A stretch of DNA of 64,000 bases from Paraburkholderia panacisoli (GCF_008369935.1 NZ_VTUZ01000030.1:1-64000); one strand, 5' to 3'. Positions 37,244 through 46,363 are shown, numbered from the stretch's first letter. Numbers and translations: made by a program. The notes: generated by a model not told the origin, from the sequence alone.

Positions 37244-38353
37244 ATGTCCAAACTTCATTCCCCCGTTAAAGTCGGTCCCTACGAATTCTCCCATCGCGTG
37301 GTGCTGGCACCGCTCACCCGCATGCGCGCGGGAGAAGGTGCAAGACCCGGCCCACTAATGGCCGAGTACTATGCCCAACGCACTTCCGAGGGTGGATTCC
37401 TGATTAGCGAATGTTCCATCGCGGCTCCCAACGGCAATGGCTACCTCGGTGCGCCTGGCTTGTATGACGACGGCCAGATTGCCGGTTGGAAGCTGGTGAC
37501 GGACGCCGTGCACGCCAAAGGCGGCCGTATCTTCGCGCAGATCTATCACGCCGGTCGACAGTCCAACAGCCAGTTGCAGCCAGGGGGTGCTCAGCCCGTC
37601 TCGCCGTCGGCCGTGCTGCATGGCGGCGCCGCCTACACTGAATCGGGCTGGGTTCCGAACACGCCCAGCCGTCCGCTGACAATCCCCGAAATCGCAGATC
37701 TCGTCGAGAGCTTCCGGACCGCTGCGATTCGCGCTAAAGAGGCTGGCTTCGATGGCGCTGAGCTGCATGCCGCCAATGGCTACCTGTTCGATCAGTTCCT
37801 GCAGGACGGCAGCAACAAGCGCACCGACATCTATGGCGGCTCGTTCGAAAACCGAGCTCGCTTCCTGATCGACGTCACCAAGGCCGTCAGTTCTGTCTGG
37901 GGCAGCGAACGCGTAGCCGTGCGCCTCGGACCCAGCGGCACCTGGGGCGATATGTCCGACAGCAATCCGGAAGGTCTCTTCACCTATGTGGCGCAAGAAC
38001 TGGCGAAACTGAACCTGGCCTACCTGCACCTTATCGAGCCACGTGTATTCGGCAACGTCGATGACGAGAGCAAGGACCAGAACCCAGTCGCCGCACAGCT
38101 GATCCGCAAACACTACAAGGGTGTCATTGTCGCCGCCGGCGGCTTCAAGGGTCATACGGCTGAAGCAGTCCTTCAGGCGGGCGACGCTGACCTGGTTGCC
38201 TTTGGGCGCGACTTCATCGCCAACCCCGATCTGCCTGAACGTCTGCGGCGCAACCTCCCACTGAACCCATATGACCGCCCCACCTTCTTTGGCGGTTCCG
38301 AGATCGGCTACACCGACTATCCGTTTTATAGCAGCGACTCTGTAGCAGCATAA
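37244..38353 (+). CDS. nemA: Alkene reductase, Old Yellow Enzyme family (NemA-like)
   Basis: 369 residues. KVGPYEFSHRVVLAPLTRMRA, QIYHAGRQSNSQLQPGG, and GAELHAANGYLFDQFLQDGSN with the H-x-x-N pair that binds the substrate carbonyl or nitro group are the marks of the NemA / PETN-reductase group. GRDFIANPDLPERL binds the FMN phosphate. These enzymes reduce N-ethylmaleimide, nitrate esters and enones using NADPH. It is followed by a second OYE gene after 11 bases, so the two are an operon. A short remnant of a similar gene is found at 63509-63613. Confidence 0.93.
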   Translation: MSKLHSPVKVGPYEFSHRVVLAPLTRMRAGEGARPGPLMAEYYAQRTSEGGFLISECSIAAPNGNGYLGAPGLYDDGQIAGWKLVTDAVHAKGGRIFAQIYHAGRQSNSQLQPGGAQPVSPSAVLHGGAAYTESGWVPNTPSRPLTIPEIADLVESFRTAAIRAKEAGFDGAELHAANGYLFDQFLQDGSNKRTDIYGGSFENRARFLIDVTKAVSSVWGSERVAVRLGPSGTWGDMSDSNPEGLFTYVAQELAKLNLAYLHLIEPRVFGNVDDESKDQNPVAAQLIRKHYKGVIVAAGGFKGHTAEAVLQAGDADLVAFGRDFIANPDLPERLRRNLPLNPYDRPTFFGGSEIGYTDYPFYSSDSVAA

Positions 38354-38364
38354 CGGAATACATT

Positions 38365-39477
38365 ATGAGCAAGCTTTTTACGTCTGCCGCCCTGCGTCAG
38401 TTGAAGCCGCCAAACCGTATAGCAATTTCTCCCATGTGCCAATACGTTGCCAGAGACGGCCGCGCCACGTCTTGGCATCTGATTCACTACGGTAGCCTCG
38501 CCTCATCTGGTGCAGGGCTACTGTTCATCGAGGCAACGGCTGTCGAACCGAAAGGGCGGATCACACCCGGCGATCTTGGCTTGTGGGATGACATCACCGA
38601 GGCAGCGTTGAAGCCGTCCATCGATGCCATCCACGAGTACTCGTCGGCCTCTGTAATCCTGCAACTGGGCCACGCTGGACGCAAAGCATCTAGCGAAGTG
38701 CCGTGGAAAGGCGGCCAACAAATCCTGCCGGCAGACGGCGGCTGGCATACATACGCTCCGTCGGCGCTGCCGCAGATCGACGGTGAAATCCCGCCGCTGG
38801 CACTGGATCGGGCCGGCATGGTGCGAATACGCGAAGCCTTCGTTGCATCCGCGCAGCGTGCCATACGGCTCGGCGTAAACGGCCTGGAATTGCATGTCGC
38901 ACATGGCTACCTGCTGCATGAGTTTCTCTCGCCTATTTCGAACCGGCGGAGCGACGAATACGGCGGTTCATTGGAAAATCGCATGCGCTTCCCGTTGGAG
39001 GTCTACGACGCCGTACGCGCTGTTTTGCCTTCGGAAATGCCACTGGGGGTCAAGGTCTCTGCCACCGACTGGGTAAACGAAGGCTGGGATCTGGAACAGA
39101 CCATTACCTTCGCGCAAGCACTTAAGCAGCGTGGTGTCGACTGGATCTCAGTATCTTCCGGGGGTATTTCGCCACGGCAGAAAATTGCTATCGGCCCAGG
39201 CTATCAGGTGCCGTTCGCCCACGCCATCCGCGATAGAGCCCAGGTTGCAACCATCGCAGTGGGTTTGATCACGGATCCCCAGCAGGCTGAAGAAGTAATC
39301 TCGAGCGGCCAGGCGGACTTCGTCGCAATGGCGCGCGCCGCCCTGTACAACCCCCGCTGGGGCTGGCATGCGGCGGCCCAGTTAGGCGCTAATGTGACGG
39401 CAGCACCGCCATACTGGCGCGCCCCACCCCGCGAACATCCGGATCTATTCCAGGGCACGCACTACGGTGCACGCTGA
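38365..39477 (+). CDS. NADPH dehydrogenase / xenobiotic reductase, OYE family (XenA/YqjM-like)
   Basis: 370 residues of the YqjM/XenA branch: PPNRIAISPMCQYVARDG with the Cys near FMN that typifies this branch, QLGHAGRKAS, and LELHVAHGYLLHEFLSPISN with the H-x-x-H pair, in contrast to H-x-x-N in the preceding gene. ARAALYNPRWGWHAA ends the barrel. It reduces activated alkenes such as cyclohexenone, and members attack nitro-compounds. Having the two OYE subclasses in one operon widens the substrate range. Confidence 0.92.
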   Translation: MSKLFTSAALRQLKPPNRIAISPMCQYVARDGRATSWHLIHYGSLASSGAGLLFIEATAVEPKGRITPGDLGLWDDITEAALKPSIDAIHEYSSASVILQLGHAGRKASSEVPWKGGQQILPADGGWHTYAPSALPQIDGEIPPLALDRAGMVRIREAFVASAQRAIRLGVNGLELHVAHGYLLHEFLSPISNRRSDEYGGSLENRMRFPLEVYDAVRAVLPSEMPLGVKVSATDWVNEGWDLEQTITFAQALKQRGVDWISVSSGGISPRQKIAIGPGYQVPFAHAIRDRAQVATIAVGLITDPQQAEEVISSGQADFVAMARAALYNPRWGWHAAAQLGANVTAAPPYWRAPPREHPDLFQGTHYGAR

Positions 39478-39613
39478 ACGGGAATCGTATTTGATTTTCT
39501 TTAAGAAACTTCTGCCTCGACATCGCCCGGCCCCGCAATTCAGGCGTCGCCGTGCGATGTCCCAAGCTCTGAAGGCAGTCGTGCAATCTTGACATCCCCC
39601 TCGTCCTTTAGAG

Positions 39614-41088
39614 CTGAGCTTTACCCACAAGTCCGCTTGTAAACTGGATCGGACGGTGTTAACTTTCGCGCATCCAATTGATGTAGCGGCTGCGGATTGG
39701 CGATCGGAGACGACACGGCAGACTGGGCGAGCGAGGAATTCGCGCAAGCGAATCTCGGAGACGCTCGCCTGTCGCATCGCCTGATTGCGTTAGCACGTCA
39801 ACTGGCGACCAGCCCCCACACGTCGCTGCCGCAGGCTCTCTCGCCTGCTGAACTGAAGGCGGCCTACCGGTTCTTTGACAACGACCAGGTCGATACCGAC
39901 GGTGTACTGGCGCCGCACATCGCGCAGACGCTGCATCGTATGGAGCAGACCCCGGTAGTGCTGGCTATACAGGACACAACCGAATTCAACCTGACGCATT
40001 TGCCTGCCACAGATGGCTTGGGGCGCTGTACCGGTGGCAACGAGCGTGGGTTCTTGATGCACAGCTTGCTGGCGGTCAGTCCGGAAGGTTTGCCGCTTGG
40101 GCTACTGGGCATGAAGACGTGGGCACGTCCTGAAGGAACGAAGGGCAGCGCCGCGCAGCGCAAATCCCGCCCCATCCATGAGAAGGAAAGTATCAAGTGG
40201 ATCGAAGGACTTGCGCACCTGTCGGCGCTGAAGTCGCGCTGTGAGCACACGCAACTCATTGGCATCGGCGATCGTGAAAGCGATGTCTATGAACTGTTTG
40301 CTGCGCAACGCCCGGACGGGGTGGACTGGCTGGTGCGCGCGGCATGGAACCGCTGCGCCCGCCATCCCCAGCGCTATCTGTGGCAGGCGGTACTGCACAC
40401 CCCCGTAGCAGGTCACACCGAGTTGCTGGTGCCAGCCAAAGGGACTCGTCCCCAGCGCACCGCACGCCTGACATTGCGACACGCATGCGTACGTCTGCGA
40501 CCGCCCCAGACACGGACCCGTTTGCCCGAGTTGGACGTCTTCGTCGTGCATGTCATCGAGGACGAACCGCCGGCCAATATCCTGCCAATCGAATGGATGC
40601 TGCTCACCTCGGTGCCCACACATTCGCCCGCGCAGGCGCTTGAGCGGCTGCAATGGTATGCGCGGCGCTGGACGATCGAGACCTGGCACCGGGTGCTCAA
40701 GAGCGGCTGCCGCATCGAGGCCCGTCAGTTCGGCACGCTCGAACGCTTCGTTCGGGCCACTTCCCTGTTCGCGGTCATTGCCTGGCGTATTCTCTACACC
40801 ACGCTGCTGGCACGGCTGGACGGTGACCTGCCTTGTGAAGTGGTCCTCCAACCCGTCGAATGGCAAGCCCTGTATTGCCGCGTGCATCGAACCACCCGGC
40901 CGCCGGACACGGTGCCGTCGCTGCACCAGGCGATACGATGGATTGCCGCCCTGGGCGGCTACCTCAATCGACGTCATGATCCACCACCCGGCGCCACGGT
41001 CATCTGGCGAGGTTTCCTCGTCTTGCACGAAATCACCGAGATGTTCCGCATCTTTAGTTCTGGCCTGTAACTTGTGGGTAAAACTCAG
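39614..41088 (+). mobile_element. IS4-family (IS50-like) insertion sequence with target duplication
   Basis: Inverted ends CTGAGCTTTACCCACAAG (39614) and, reversed, CTGAGTTTTACCCACAAG (ending 41088). It is flanked by a perfect 10-bp direct repeat TCCTTTAGAG (39604-39613 and 41089-41098). It carries one intact transposase gene. The target is the loop of a hairpin at the end of an IS605-type tnpB relic. Intact ends, duplication and ORF show a recent insertion. Confidence 0.93.
39697..41070 (+). CDS. IS4-family transposase (Tn5/IS50 type)
   Basis: 457 residues starting from a TTG at 39697 (no in-frame ATG before it and a stop just upstream). WASEEFAQANLGDARLSHRL and KAAYRFFDNDQVD are the N-terminal DNA-binding region of Tn5-like transposases. 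VLAIQDTTEFNLTHL gives the first Asp, IGIGDRESDVYELF the second, and WYARRWTIETWHRVLKSGCR carries the Y-(2)-R-(3)-E-(6)-K motif with the Glu. Complete, so probably active. Confidence 0.93.
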   Translation: MAIGDDTADWASEEFAQANLGDARLSHRLIALARQLATSPHTSLPQALSPAELKAAYRFFDNDQVDTDGVLAPHIAQTLHRMEQTPVVLAIQDTTEFNLTHLPATDGLGRCTGGNERGFLMHSLLAVSPEGLPLGLLGMKTWARPEGTKGSAAQRKSRPIHEKESIKWIEGLAHLSALKSRCEHTQLIGIGDRESDVYELFAAQRPDGVDWLVRAAWNRCARHPQRYLWQAVLHTPVAGHTELLVPAKGTRPQRTARLTLRHACVRLRPPQTRTRLPELDVFVVHVIEDEPPANILPIEWMLLTSVPTHSPAQALERLQWYARRWTIETWHRVLKSGCRIEARQFGTLERFVRATSLFAVIAWRILYTTLLARLDGDLPCEVVLQPVEWQALYCRVHRTTRPPDTVPSLHQAIRWIAALGGYLNRRHDPPPGATVIWRGFLVLHEITEMFRIFSSGL

Positions 41089-41200
41089 TCCTTTAGAGCG
41101 GGGGTTCCTCCTGCGAGGCGGCCATGTCCGGCCGCGAGAATGTTGTGCGCCCCTGCGACTCTGCTCGCCGGCGGCAAGCGACGCAACGACATATTGCGAT
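41089..41200 (-). pseudogene. tnpB: IS605-type TnpB C-terminal relic, target of the IS4 insertion
   Basis: Minus-strand frame AGAHNILAAGHGRLAGGTPA, continuing LKD before the IS4 insertion, matches the end of the TnpB at 59087 (SAENILTVGRRRLAEGIPV). The plus strand has a short C5/G5 hairpin across the IS4 target, as in the right end of such elements. Only the last 30 or so codons remain; the rest of tnpB is gone. Confidence 0.7.
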
Positions 41201-41558
41201 CGACCTGTACCGCCATGCCACCACGGTTAGGCGGCTCCGCTGTTATGCCCGAGAGGCATGCCCTCCTGCTTAGAAGGTCTTTGTCACGTCTCTCCACGAA
41301 AACTATAGTCGTTGTGCCAACACAGATCAAAGGTGGCGCCACCGAGATCTTTGTCTGATCGCTAAAGCCCTCGCAAACGAGGACTACGCAGCCGCCGACG
41401 CCAGGAAGCCCGCGAATGAGGTCATCGCCGATTTTCGTGACCGGTTGGGGCCGAGAAGGCTCTGGTTTCAGAAATGCTCCGGGCAACGGTAACAATCAAT
41501 GAATCATTAACCAGATCCGTGAAGCGGTGAATCGCTCACGGAAACATTAGGAGATCAC
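41201..41558. other. Intergenic region, one coding-like fragment
   Basis: About 360 bases. A plus-strand stretch near 41355-41490 reads LIAKALANEDYAAADARKPA and ends in a stop, which looks like a gene end, but I cannot assign it. AGGAG before 41559 serves the following SDR gene. Confidence 0.35.
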
Positions 41559-42299
41559 ATGTCTAAGTTAGCCCAAAAAGTGGCACTCGTTACCGGTGGC
41601 TCACGCGGCATCGGTGCGGCAATCTCGAAACGTCTGGCTGCGGATGGAGCGAGCGTGGCCTTTACATATGCAAAGGACGCCAGCGCGGCTTCGGCCGTGG
41701 TCAAAGAGATCGAACTTAATGGCGGAAAGGCTATTGCGATCCAGGCCGACGCTACTGACGTCAAAGCTGTCGAGGCCGCAGTCGAAAAAACCTTTTCGAC
41801 GTTCGGCCGGCTGGATGTGCTGGTGAACAATGCGGGCACGGCAATTCCAAAACCGTTCGAGGAGACGTCGCAGGAGGAAATGGACAAAGTGATCAACATC
41901 AACATTCGCGGCGTATTCGCTACGACCAAGGCTGCGCTGAAGCACCTGAGTGATGGTGGCCGCATCATCATGATCGGTTCGGCAGTGGGCGAGCGTGCCA
42001 TTGCGCCCGGGCTGGTGCCCTACGCAGCCACGAAGGCAGCCGTCAGGATGTTCACCCAGGCGCTGTCCAGAGAGTTGGGGGGTCGTGGCATCACGGTCAA
42101 CAACGTCCAGCCGGGTCCGATCGATACAGACCTGAATCCCGCCTCAGGTGAGTGGGCGGTGCCGCAGAAGGCCGCCACAGTACTCGGTCGCTATGGACGT
42201 GCTGAGGAGATCGCCGCGATGGTAGCGTTCGTGGCCGGCCCGGAGGCCTCGTACATTACTGGAACGAATCTTACCGTGGACGGCGGAATGAATGCCTGA
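41559..42299 (+). CDS. SDR family oxidoreductase (FabG-like)
   Basis: 246 residues of a classical SDR: KVALVTGGSRGIGAAISKRL (TGxxxGIG), DVLVNNAGTA, IIMIGSAVGER with the catalytic Ser, and YAATKAAV with Tyr and Lys; it ends ITGTNLTVDGGMNA. Similar genes accompany OYE genes in xenobiotic-response regions of Burkholderiales. It is preceded by TAGGAGATC and followed by two hairpins (42339-42390). Probably NADPH-dependent; the substrate is unknown. Confidence 0.93.
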   Translation: MSKLAQKVALVTGGSRGIGAAISKRLAADGASVAFTYAKDASAASAVVKEIELNGGKAIAIQADATDVKAVEAAVEKTFSTFGRLDVLVNNAGTAIPKPFEETSQEEMDKVININIRGVFATTKAALKHLSDGGRIIMIGSAVGERAIAPGLVPYAATKAAVRMFTQALSRELGGRGITVNNVQPGPIDTDLNPASGEWAVPQKAATVLGRYGRAEEIAAMVAFVAGPEASYITGTNLTVDGGMNA

Positions 42300-42338
42300 G
42301 CCTGAGCACATACCAGGCCATAGATTTTAGGAAGAGAG

Positions 42339-42390
42339 GCGTCCGTGCGGACGCGACGGGGAGTCGACGAACTAACGGAGTCGGCTCCCC
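42339..42390 (+). terminator. Two consecutive hairpins after the SDR gene
   Basis: GCGTCC-GTGC-GGACGC (42339-42354, 6-bp stem, tetraloop) and GGGGAGTCGAC paired with GTCGGCTCCCC (42358-42390, 11-bp stem with one G-T pair). Located 40-90 bases after the SDR stop. No T run follows, so termination may be weak or Rho-assisted. Confidence 0.5.
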
Positions 42391-43347
42391 ATTAACCTGT
42401 CGCCTCGAGGCAATCCAGCACCACCCCGTTCGTCACCCCGTCAGACTCTCGCATTGCAAACGGATCAGGCGTCCTGATTGCGCTACTGATCCGGACCGCC
42501 TTGATCTGCAGATACCCCCGTATCGCACCTCTTCTCAACCAGTTTGGCAAACTCCAAAGCGGAGGCCAGGTGTGGTGACTTGAGAACGAAGGTCTTGTCT
42601 GCGGCGAGCCCAGGCGCCAGCTTGTTCGCAGCGAGCAGCGACGGCGAATTCCGCGCAGTGTGAGGTACTGCCGCGAAGGCGCGGGGACAAACCTACCATC
42701 CTAGAAGAGTAGCAGTTTCATGCAAGACGCCTATTTAAAGCCCGCAACGCCATGCGGTCTGGGTGCTGCGCAAGAATGAGCCAAATCCGTGGCGGCTCCA
42801 CGTCTACCGGCCGCAACGCGGTCCAGTTCCAAAGCGCATGCGGGCAGTATTTGACGGACTCGTCGCCCGGCTGAAGGATAAGGCTTGTCACGTGTAGTTG
42901 GGTGACTGTAGCCGAATTGGTGCGACAGAGATCGGCTCGACTGGACTAGCGTCGACAGCTTCGCGCTGCATCCCCTGGAGAACGCGATGCGTGGATTCGC
43001 ACATGGCCCCCTTTCAGGAACGACTCTGCTGGGAGAAGTAACCAGTAGGAGCTGTTTCATCGCACCGCAGCAAGCCTGCCATTCGCGAGGTTGACCAAAG
43101 GCCGCGGAAAATCCAGAAGTGGGCTGTCATCTGGCGCGGACGTGTTTCTCCGTCGGACTCTCCGGCGATCGCGTCGACGCTGCTTGCGCGTAGCTCCGCG
43201 GACTACCATGATGAGTGTCCGACAATTGAGATCCACGTTCGGGATCACACATCGGTAGGAGTTCTTGAGAGCGTCGGAATCGCGAAGTCGATTTCGGCGT
43301 CGAGCCTGTCACCTCATCCAAGGAATTTAACTGCGAACCGACTCTCG
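42391..43347. other. Decayed region with a coding-like minus-strand fragment
   Basis: About 950 bases without an intact gene. The minus strand at 42483-42690 is open between stops without an ATG and reads ARNSPSLLAANKLAPGLAAD, then FVLKSPHLASALEFAKLVEK, which looks like real protein, of unknown family. The rest (42700-43340) has only scattered short frames. Confidence 0.4.
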
Positions 43348-43497
43348 TCATACCTCCATGGCTCCTCGCTCGGCCCCTTTCGAAGTCTTGTAAGGAGACT
43401 CTTCCGACCACCGTCAATCTGGTAACTCGAGAACGTCGTGCCGAGTTCAGGTGATAGTACGGCCCTCTTGATAGACGCCCGTCACGGCATTATTCGT
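43348..43497 (-). pseudogene. RND efflux pump relic with internal deletion
   Basis: The minus strand contains ELGTTFSSYQI, equivalent to ELGPTFSSYQINVP in the RND pump at 33437. It is joined directly to EESPYKTSKGAERGAMEV and a stop (43348), equivalent to the extreme C-terminus EESPYKTLEGTARETMEA. About 340 residues between the two blocks are deleted. The DNA differs by about a quarter from the intact gene, so it is a remnant of a second, related pump. Confidence 0.8.
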
Positions 43498-43502
43498 TTC
43501 TG

Positions 43503-43570
43503 CCGTTTGTTCTTTTCAGAAATTCGGATTTATCCGTGGTGACAACACGTGTATATTGGGTAGCCAATTT
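43503..43570 (+). promoter_or_regulatory. Promoter-like element before the GST gene
   Basis: CGTTTGTTCTTTTCAG, then TATCCGT, then GTATATTGGG; repeated at 21316-21386 with equal spacing. Ends about 45 bases before the GST start. TATATT may be the -10 box; conservation over diverged surroundings suggests a regulator site. Confidence 0.55.
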
Positions 43571-43612
43571 TGAATAGTATTTTCGATCTACGGATCAAAA
43601 AGGATCTCCCAA

Positions 43613-44260
43613 ATGACCATCGAAACACCCATCCTTTACGAATCAAAGGGCTCTCCCAACGCTCGCCGTGTGCGCTTCTTTATCGCGGAAAAGGACATCA
43701 CGATTCCGATGAAGGCTGTCGACCTTGGCGCCAAGGAGCAGTTTTCCGATGCCTACAAGGCGATCAATCCGCGCAGCCAGGTACCGGCACTGACGCTCGC
43801 CGACGGTTCCACCATCACAGAAGTGCTCGCCATCTGGCGCTATCTGGAAGAAGCGTATCCGCAAACCCCGCTACTAGGCACTAGCGCGAAGACGAAGGCG
43901 CTCGTCACCTTGTGGGAACGCCGCGCCGAACTCGATGGCTTCGCACCGGTCATGGAGGGTGTGCGCAACGGGATTGCCGGGTTGAAGGGTCGGGCGCTGT
44001 CGGGTCCGCATGCGTACGAGCAGATTCCCGAACTGGTCGAGCGCAGCAAGCAGCGCGTGGCCAACTTTTATGCCGACTTCAATGAACGTCTCGCGGCCGT
44101 GCCATTTGTCGCCGGCGAGGAATTTTCAGCGGCGGACATAACGACGCTGGTAACGGTGGACTTCGCAACCAACGCACTGAAGATGCCGCTTCCGGCCGAG
44201 CACACAGCTTTTCAGCAGTGGTACGACAAGACGTCAATCCGTCCGGGCGCGAGTGCCTAA
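43613..44260 (+). CDS. Glutathione S-transferase
   Basis: 215 residues. The N-terminal thioredoxin-like domain reads PILYESKGSPNARRVRFFIA, with SQVPALTLADGSTITEVLAI where the cis-Pro and the Glu/Ser pair bind glutathione gamma-glutamyl. The C-terminal helical domain contains VAGEEFSAADITTLVTVDFA with the N-capping box. Likely detoxifies electrophiles, including epoxides or halogenated compounds. It stands alone behind a conserved promoter-like element. Confidence 0.93.
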   Translation: MTIETPILYESKGSPNARRVRFFIAEKDITIPMKAVDLGAKEQFSDAYKAINPRSQVPALTLADGSTITEVLAIWRYLEEAYPQTPLLGTSAKTKALVTLWERRAELDGFAPVMEGVRNGIAGLKGRALSGPHAYEQIPELVERSKQRVANFYADFNERLAAVPFVAGEEFSAADITTLVTVDFATNALKMPLPAEHTAFQQWYDKTSIRPGASA

Positions 44261-44314
44261 CCAGACTTCCAAGTGAGCTTCATCGAGCGCTCGCTGTGAG
44301 TTCGTGAGCAGCTT

Positions 44315-44698
44315 CTACGAGGCGATTGGGCCCGTTGCGTCGCAAGGTACCCAATCGCCTGCTTCGGTTTTCTTCCGTGTTGATCCACCCACCATCACGA
44401 ATGTCGCAAGAAAAGTGAGCTTGCGCCCCAAGCGGTCACCCAGTCGCCCAAAAATGAGGGCGCCTAGAGGTCGAAAGGCAAAACCGATCCCAAACGCAAG
44501 CAAGGCGAAAATGAAGTGTGAACGGCTTGATAGCCCGCTAAAGAATCGGGCAGATATTACGGAAGCGAGCGTTCCGTATAGGAACAAGTCGTACCATTCA
44601 AAGAGTGTCCCAAGCGTACACTCTACTAGAGCTCTCGCCTTCCCCAGGCTGCCGGCTACTGCGGCACCACTATAAATGCCGACATCCATTTTCTCCAC
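44315..44698 (-). pseudogene. MFS transporter (MHS family) N-terminal remnant
   Basis: The frame from 44698 has ECTLGTLFEWYDLFLYGTLA and FRPLGALIFGRLGDRLGRKL, the TM1 and loop 2-3 signatures of metabolite:H+ symporters such as the KgtP/ShiA group. After TFLATFVMVGGS it ends in unrelated residues, about 300 residues short. It is the last gene of the CoA-transferase/crotonase operon, so uptake for that operon may now depend on the Liv transporter of cluster A. Confidence 0.8.
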
Positions 44699-44757
44699 TC
44701 CAACCGCCTGTCACGGTTGGATTTCCGGCATCCTCACCGATCCTCAACTTCACCTGT

Positions 44758-45534
44758 CTAATTTCCAAGCTTCTTAGCCAGGAACGCGCGCATCGCCATT
44801 CCTGGCTCATCCGTCAAGAATGCGTCGCCAAACGGACCGATGCTCATCTGAATGGCCTCCGTCAACGGAAGCTCCTCCCACGCGTTGCACAAAGCCTTCT
44901 GTGTCCTGATTGCCTCGGCAGGGCATTCGATAATCGCCGACACTATGTCTTCCACTGCAGCGTCCAGATTCTCAGGTCGGACGACATCGTCCAGCAACCC
45001 CCACGTGTGCGCAACTGTTGCGTCAACCGCCCGTCCAGTAAGCAGCCACGATCTAGTCCGGCCGGCACCGATTTGCCGAGGAAGCATGGCTGCGTGGACC
45101 ACCGACGGGATACCGAGCTTGACTTCTGGCATCGCAAATTGGGAGACGGTCGAAGCGACCCGAATATCGCACGCGGCAGCAAACTCGACGCCCATGCCAA
45201 GGCACCAACCGTTGATCGCCGCTATAACGGGTACCGACAGGGTTCGAACACTTTCACAGAGATCGTTCACTCGGCTGATAAACTCGCGAGCAGTGGCTGG
45301 GTCAAGTTTCACCATCTCCTTGATATTGGCGCCCCCAATCCATGCACGATCGTTCCCCCCCGTAACGACGAGGCATCGAATTATATCGTCTTCCTTGATT
45401 TCTGTAATCGCCCGAATTAGCGACTCCATTTCGGATACACCGAGAACGTTTATCTTCCCCGCCCTGATGTCCAGATATGCGACGCCTCTCATGTCGCGCG
45501 ACAGTGCGAAACAGCAGTTACCTTCTGTCTCCAT
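44758..45534 (-). CDS. Enoyl-CoA hydratase/isomerase family protein
   Basis: About 258 residues from ATG 45534 (METEGNCC; a GTG at 45543 is also possible). Crotonase-fold marks: ITGGNDRAWIGGANIKEM-like oxyanion segment (here VTGGNDRAWIGGANIKEM), NGWCLGMGVEFAAACDIRVAS, and FAMPEVKLGIPSVVHAAML with the first Glu of the usual pair. The stop is next to an MFS remnant. It lies 37 bases after another crotonase gene, and the two probably act in series or as paralogues on CoA esters made by the CoA-transferase upstream. Confidence 0.9.
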   Translation of the reverse strand: METEGNCCFALSRDMRGVAYLDIRAGKINVLGVSEMESLIRAITEIKEDDIIRCLVVTGGNDRAWIGGANIKEMVKLDPATAREFISRVNDLCESVRTLSVPVIAAINGWCLGMGVEFAAACDIRVASTVSQFAMPEVKLGIPSVVHAAMLPRQIGAGRTRSWLLTGRAVDATVAHTWGLLDDVVRPENLDAAVEDIVSAIIECPAEAIRTQKALCNAWEELPLTEAIQMSIGPFGDAFLTDEPGMAMRAFLAKKLGN

Positions 45535-45571
45535 CTCTTCCACCGTATTTAGTGTTGAGTACCGTTGTGTG

Positions 45572-46345
45572 TCAGTCGCGTCGCCAAACCGGTTTGCGAC
45601 CTTCAAAGAATGCTTCAAGACCTTCCTGCGCTTCGTCGGTCAGCGCCACGTTGCAGAACTGCTCGACCGCTGTCTGGATATCTCGGCGGTAGTTTTGGTC
45701 AATAGCAGACATGTAGGCAGCGCGCCCGCGTCGAACAGTCTCAGCGGGCTTCGACGCTAGCGATTTTGCGAGCTGTCTTGCGGCGTCTAACATCGCGGTA
45801 TCGTCGACAACCCTGTTAATCAATCCAATGTTGAGAGCCTCCTGGGCGGGGAAGGTGCGGCCGGTGAACAACAAATCGAATGCACGATGGCGTCCGATGA
45901 TTCGCGGTAAATGCGCATAGTGGATCGCTGGTAGAAGACCATTATCGATTTCCGGATAGCCAAATGTCGCCGATTTGGATGCGACGACGAGGTCGCACGA
46001 GACGGCTACAGTCATCCCGCCTCCTCGAGTGGCACCTGACACTGCGGCGATTGACGGCTTGCCCAAAGCGAACTGCGCATCGAAGAGATCCACATACAGC
46101 ATTTGAAGGACACCCCGGAGCTGCGAAGGCTGGTACGTGCGAAGAATTTTGAGGTCCAAACCAGCGCAAAAACGGTTCTGGATTGCGCTGTGCAAAATGA
46201 CTGCCCTCGCCTCCCGATCCGTTGCCGCTCGTCGAAATGCAGCAAGCAACTCGTCAAGAGTCGACTCGTCCAGAGCGTTCACAGGGACGCGAGCCAGCGA
46301 AATTTCCGCGACGCCGTCGCGGATCTCATAAAAGATAGAGTTCAT
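45572..46345 (-). CDS. Enoyl-CoA hydratase/isomerase family protein
   Basis: About 257 residues; the start ATG is at 46345 (MNSIFYEIRDGVAEISLARV), with a TTG nine bases further up. NRFCAGLDLKILR and AAVSGATRGGGMTVAVSCDLVVAS are the two oxyanion-hole segments, and GYPEIDNGLLPAIHYAHLPR is the active-site loop, with a Glu at the first catalytic position. The gene belongs to the minus-strand operon CoA-transferase, crotonase, crotonase, MFS remnant. Likely hydrates or isomerises an unsaturated acyl-CoA. Confidence 0.9.
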   Translation of the reverse strand: MNSIFYEIRDGVAEISLARVPVNALDESTLDELLAAFRRAATDREARAVILHSAIQNRFCAGLDLKILRTYQPSQLRGVLQMLYVDLFDAQFALGKPSIAAVSGATRGGGMTVAVSCDLVVASKSATFGYPEIDNGLLPAIHYAHLPRIIGRHRAFDLLFTGRTFPAQEALNIGLINRVVDDTAMLDAARQLAKSLASKPAETVRRGRAAYMSAIDQNYRRDIQTAVEQFCNVALTDEAQEGLEAFFEGRKPVWRRD

Positions 46346-46363
46346 AGCTTCCAATACGTTTAC

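Noticed and set aside
40102..41028. 308-codon minus-strand open frame inside the IS4 element
   Set aside because: Antisense to the intact transposase with catalytic residues; no family resemblance.
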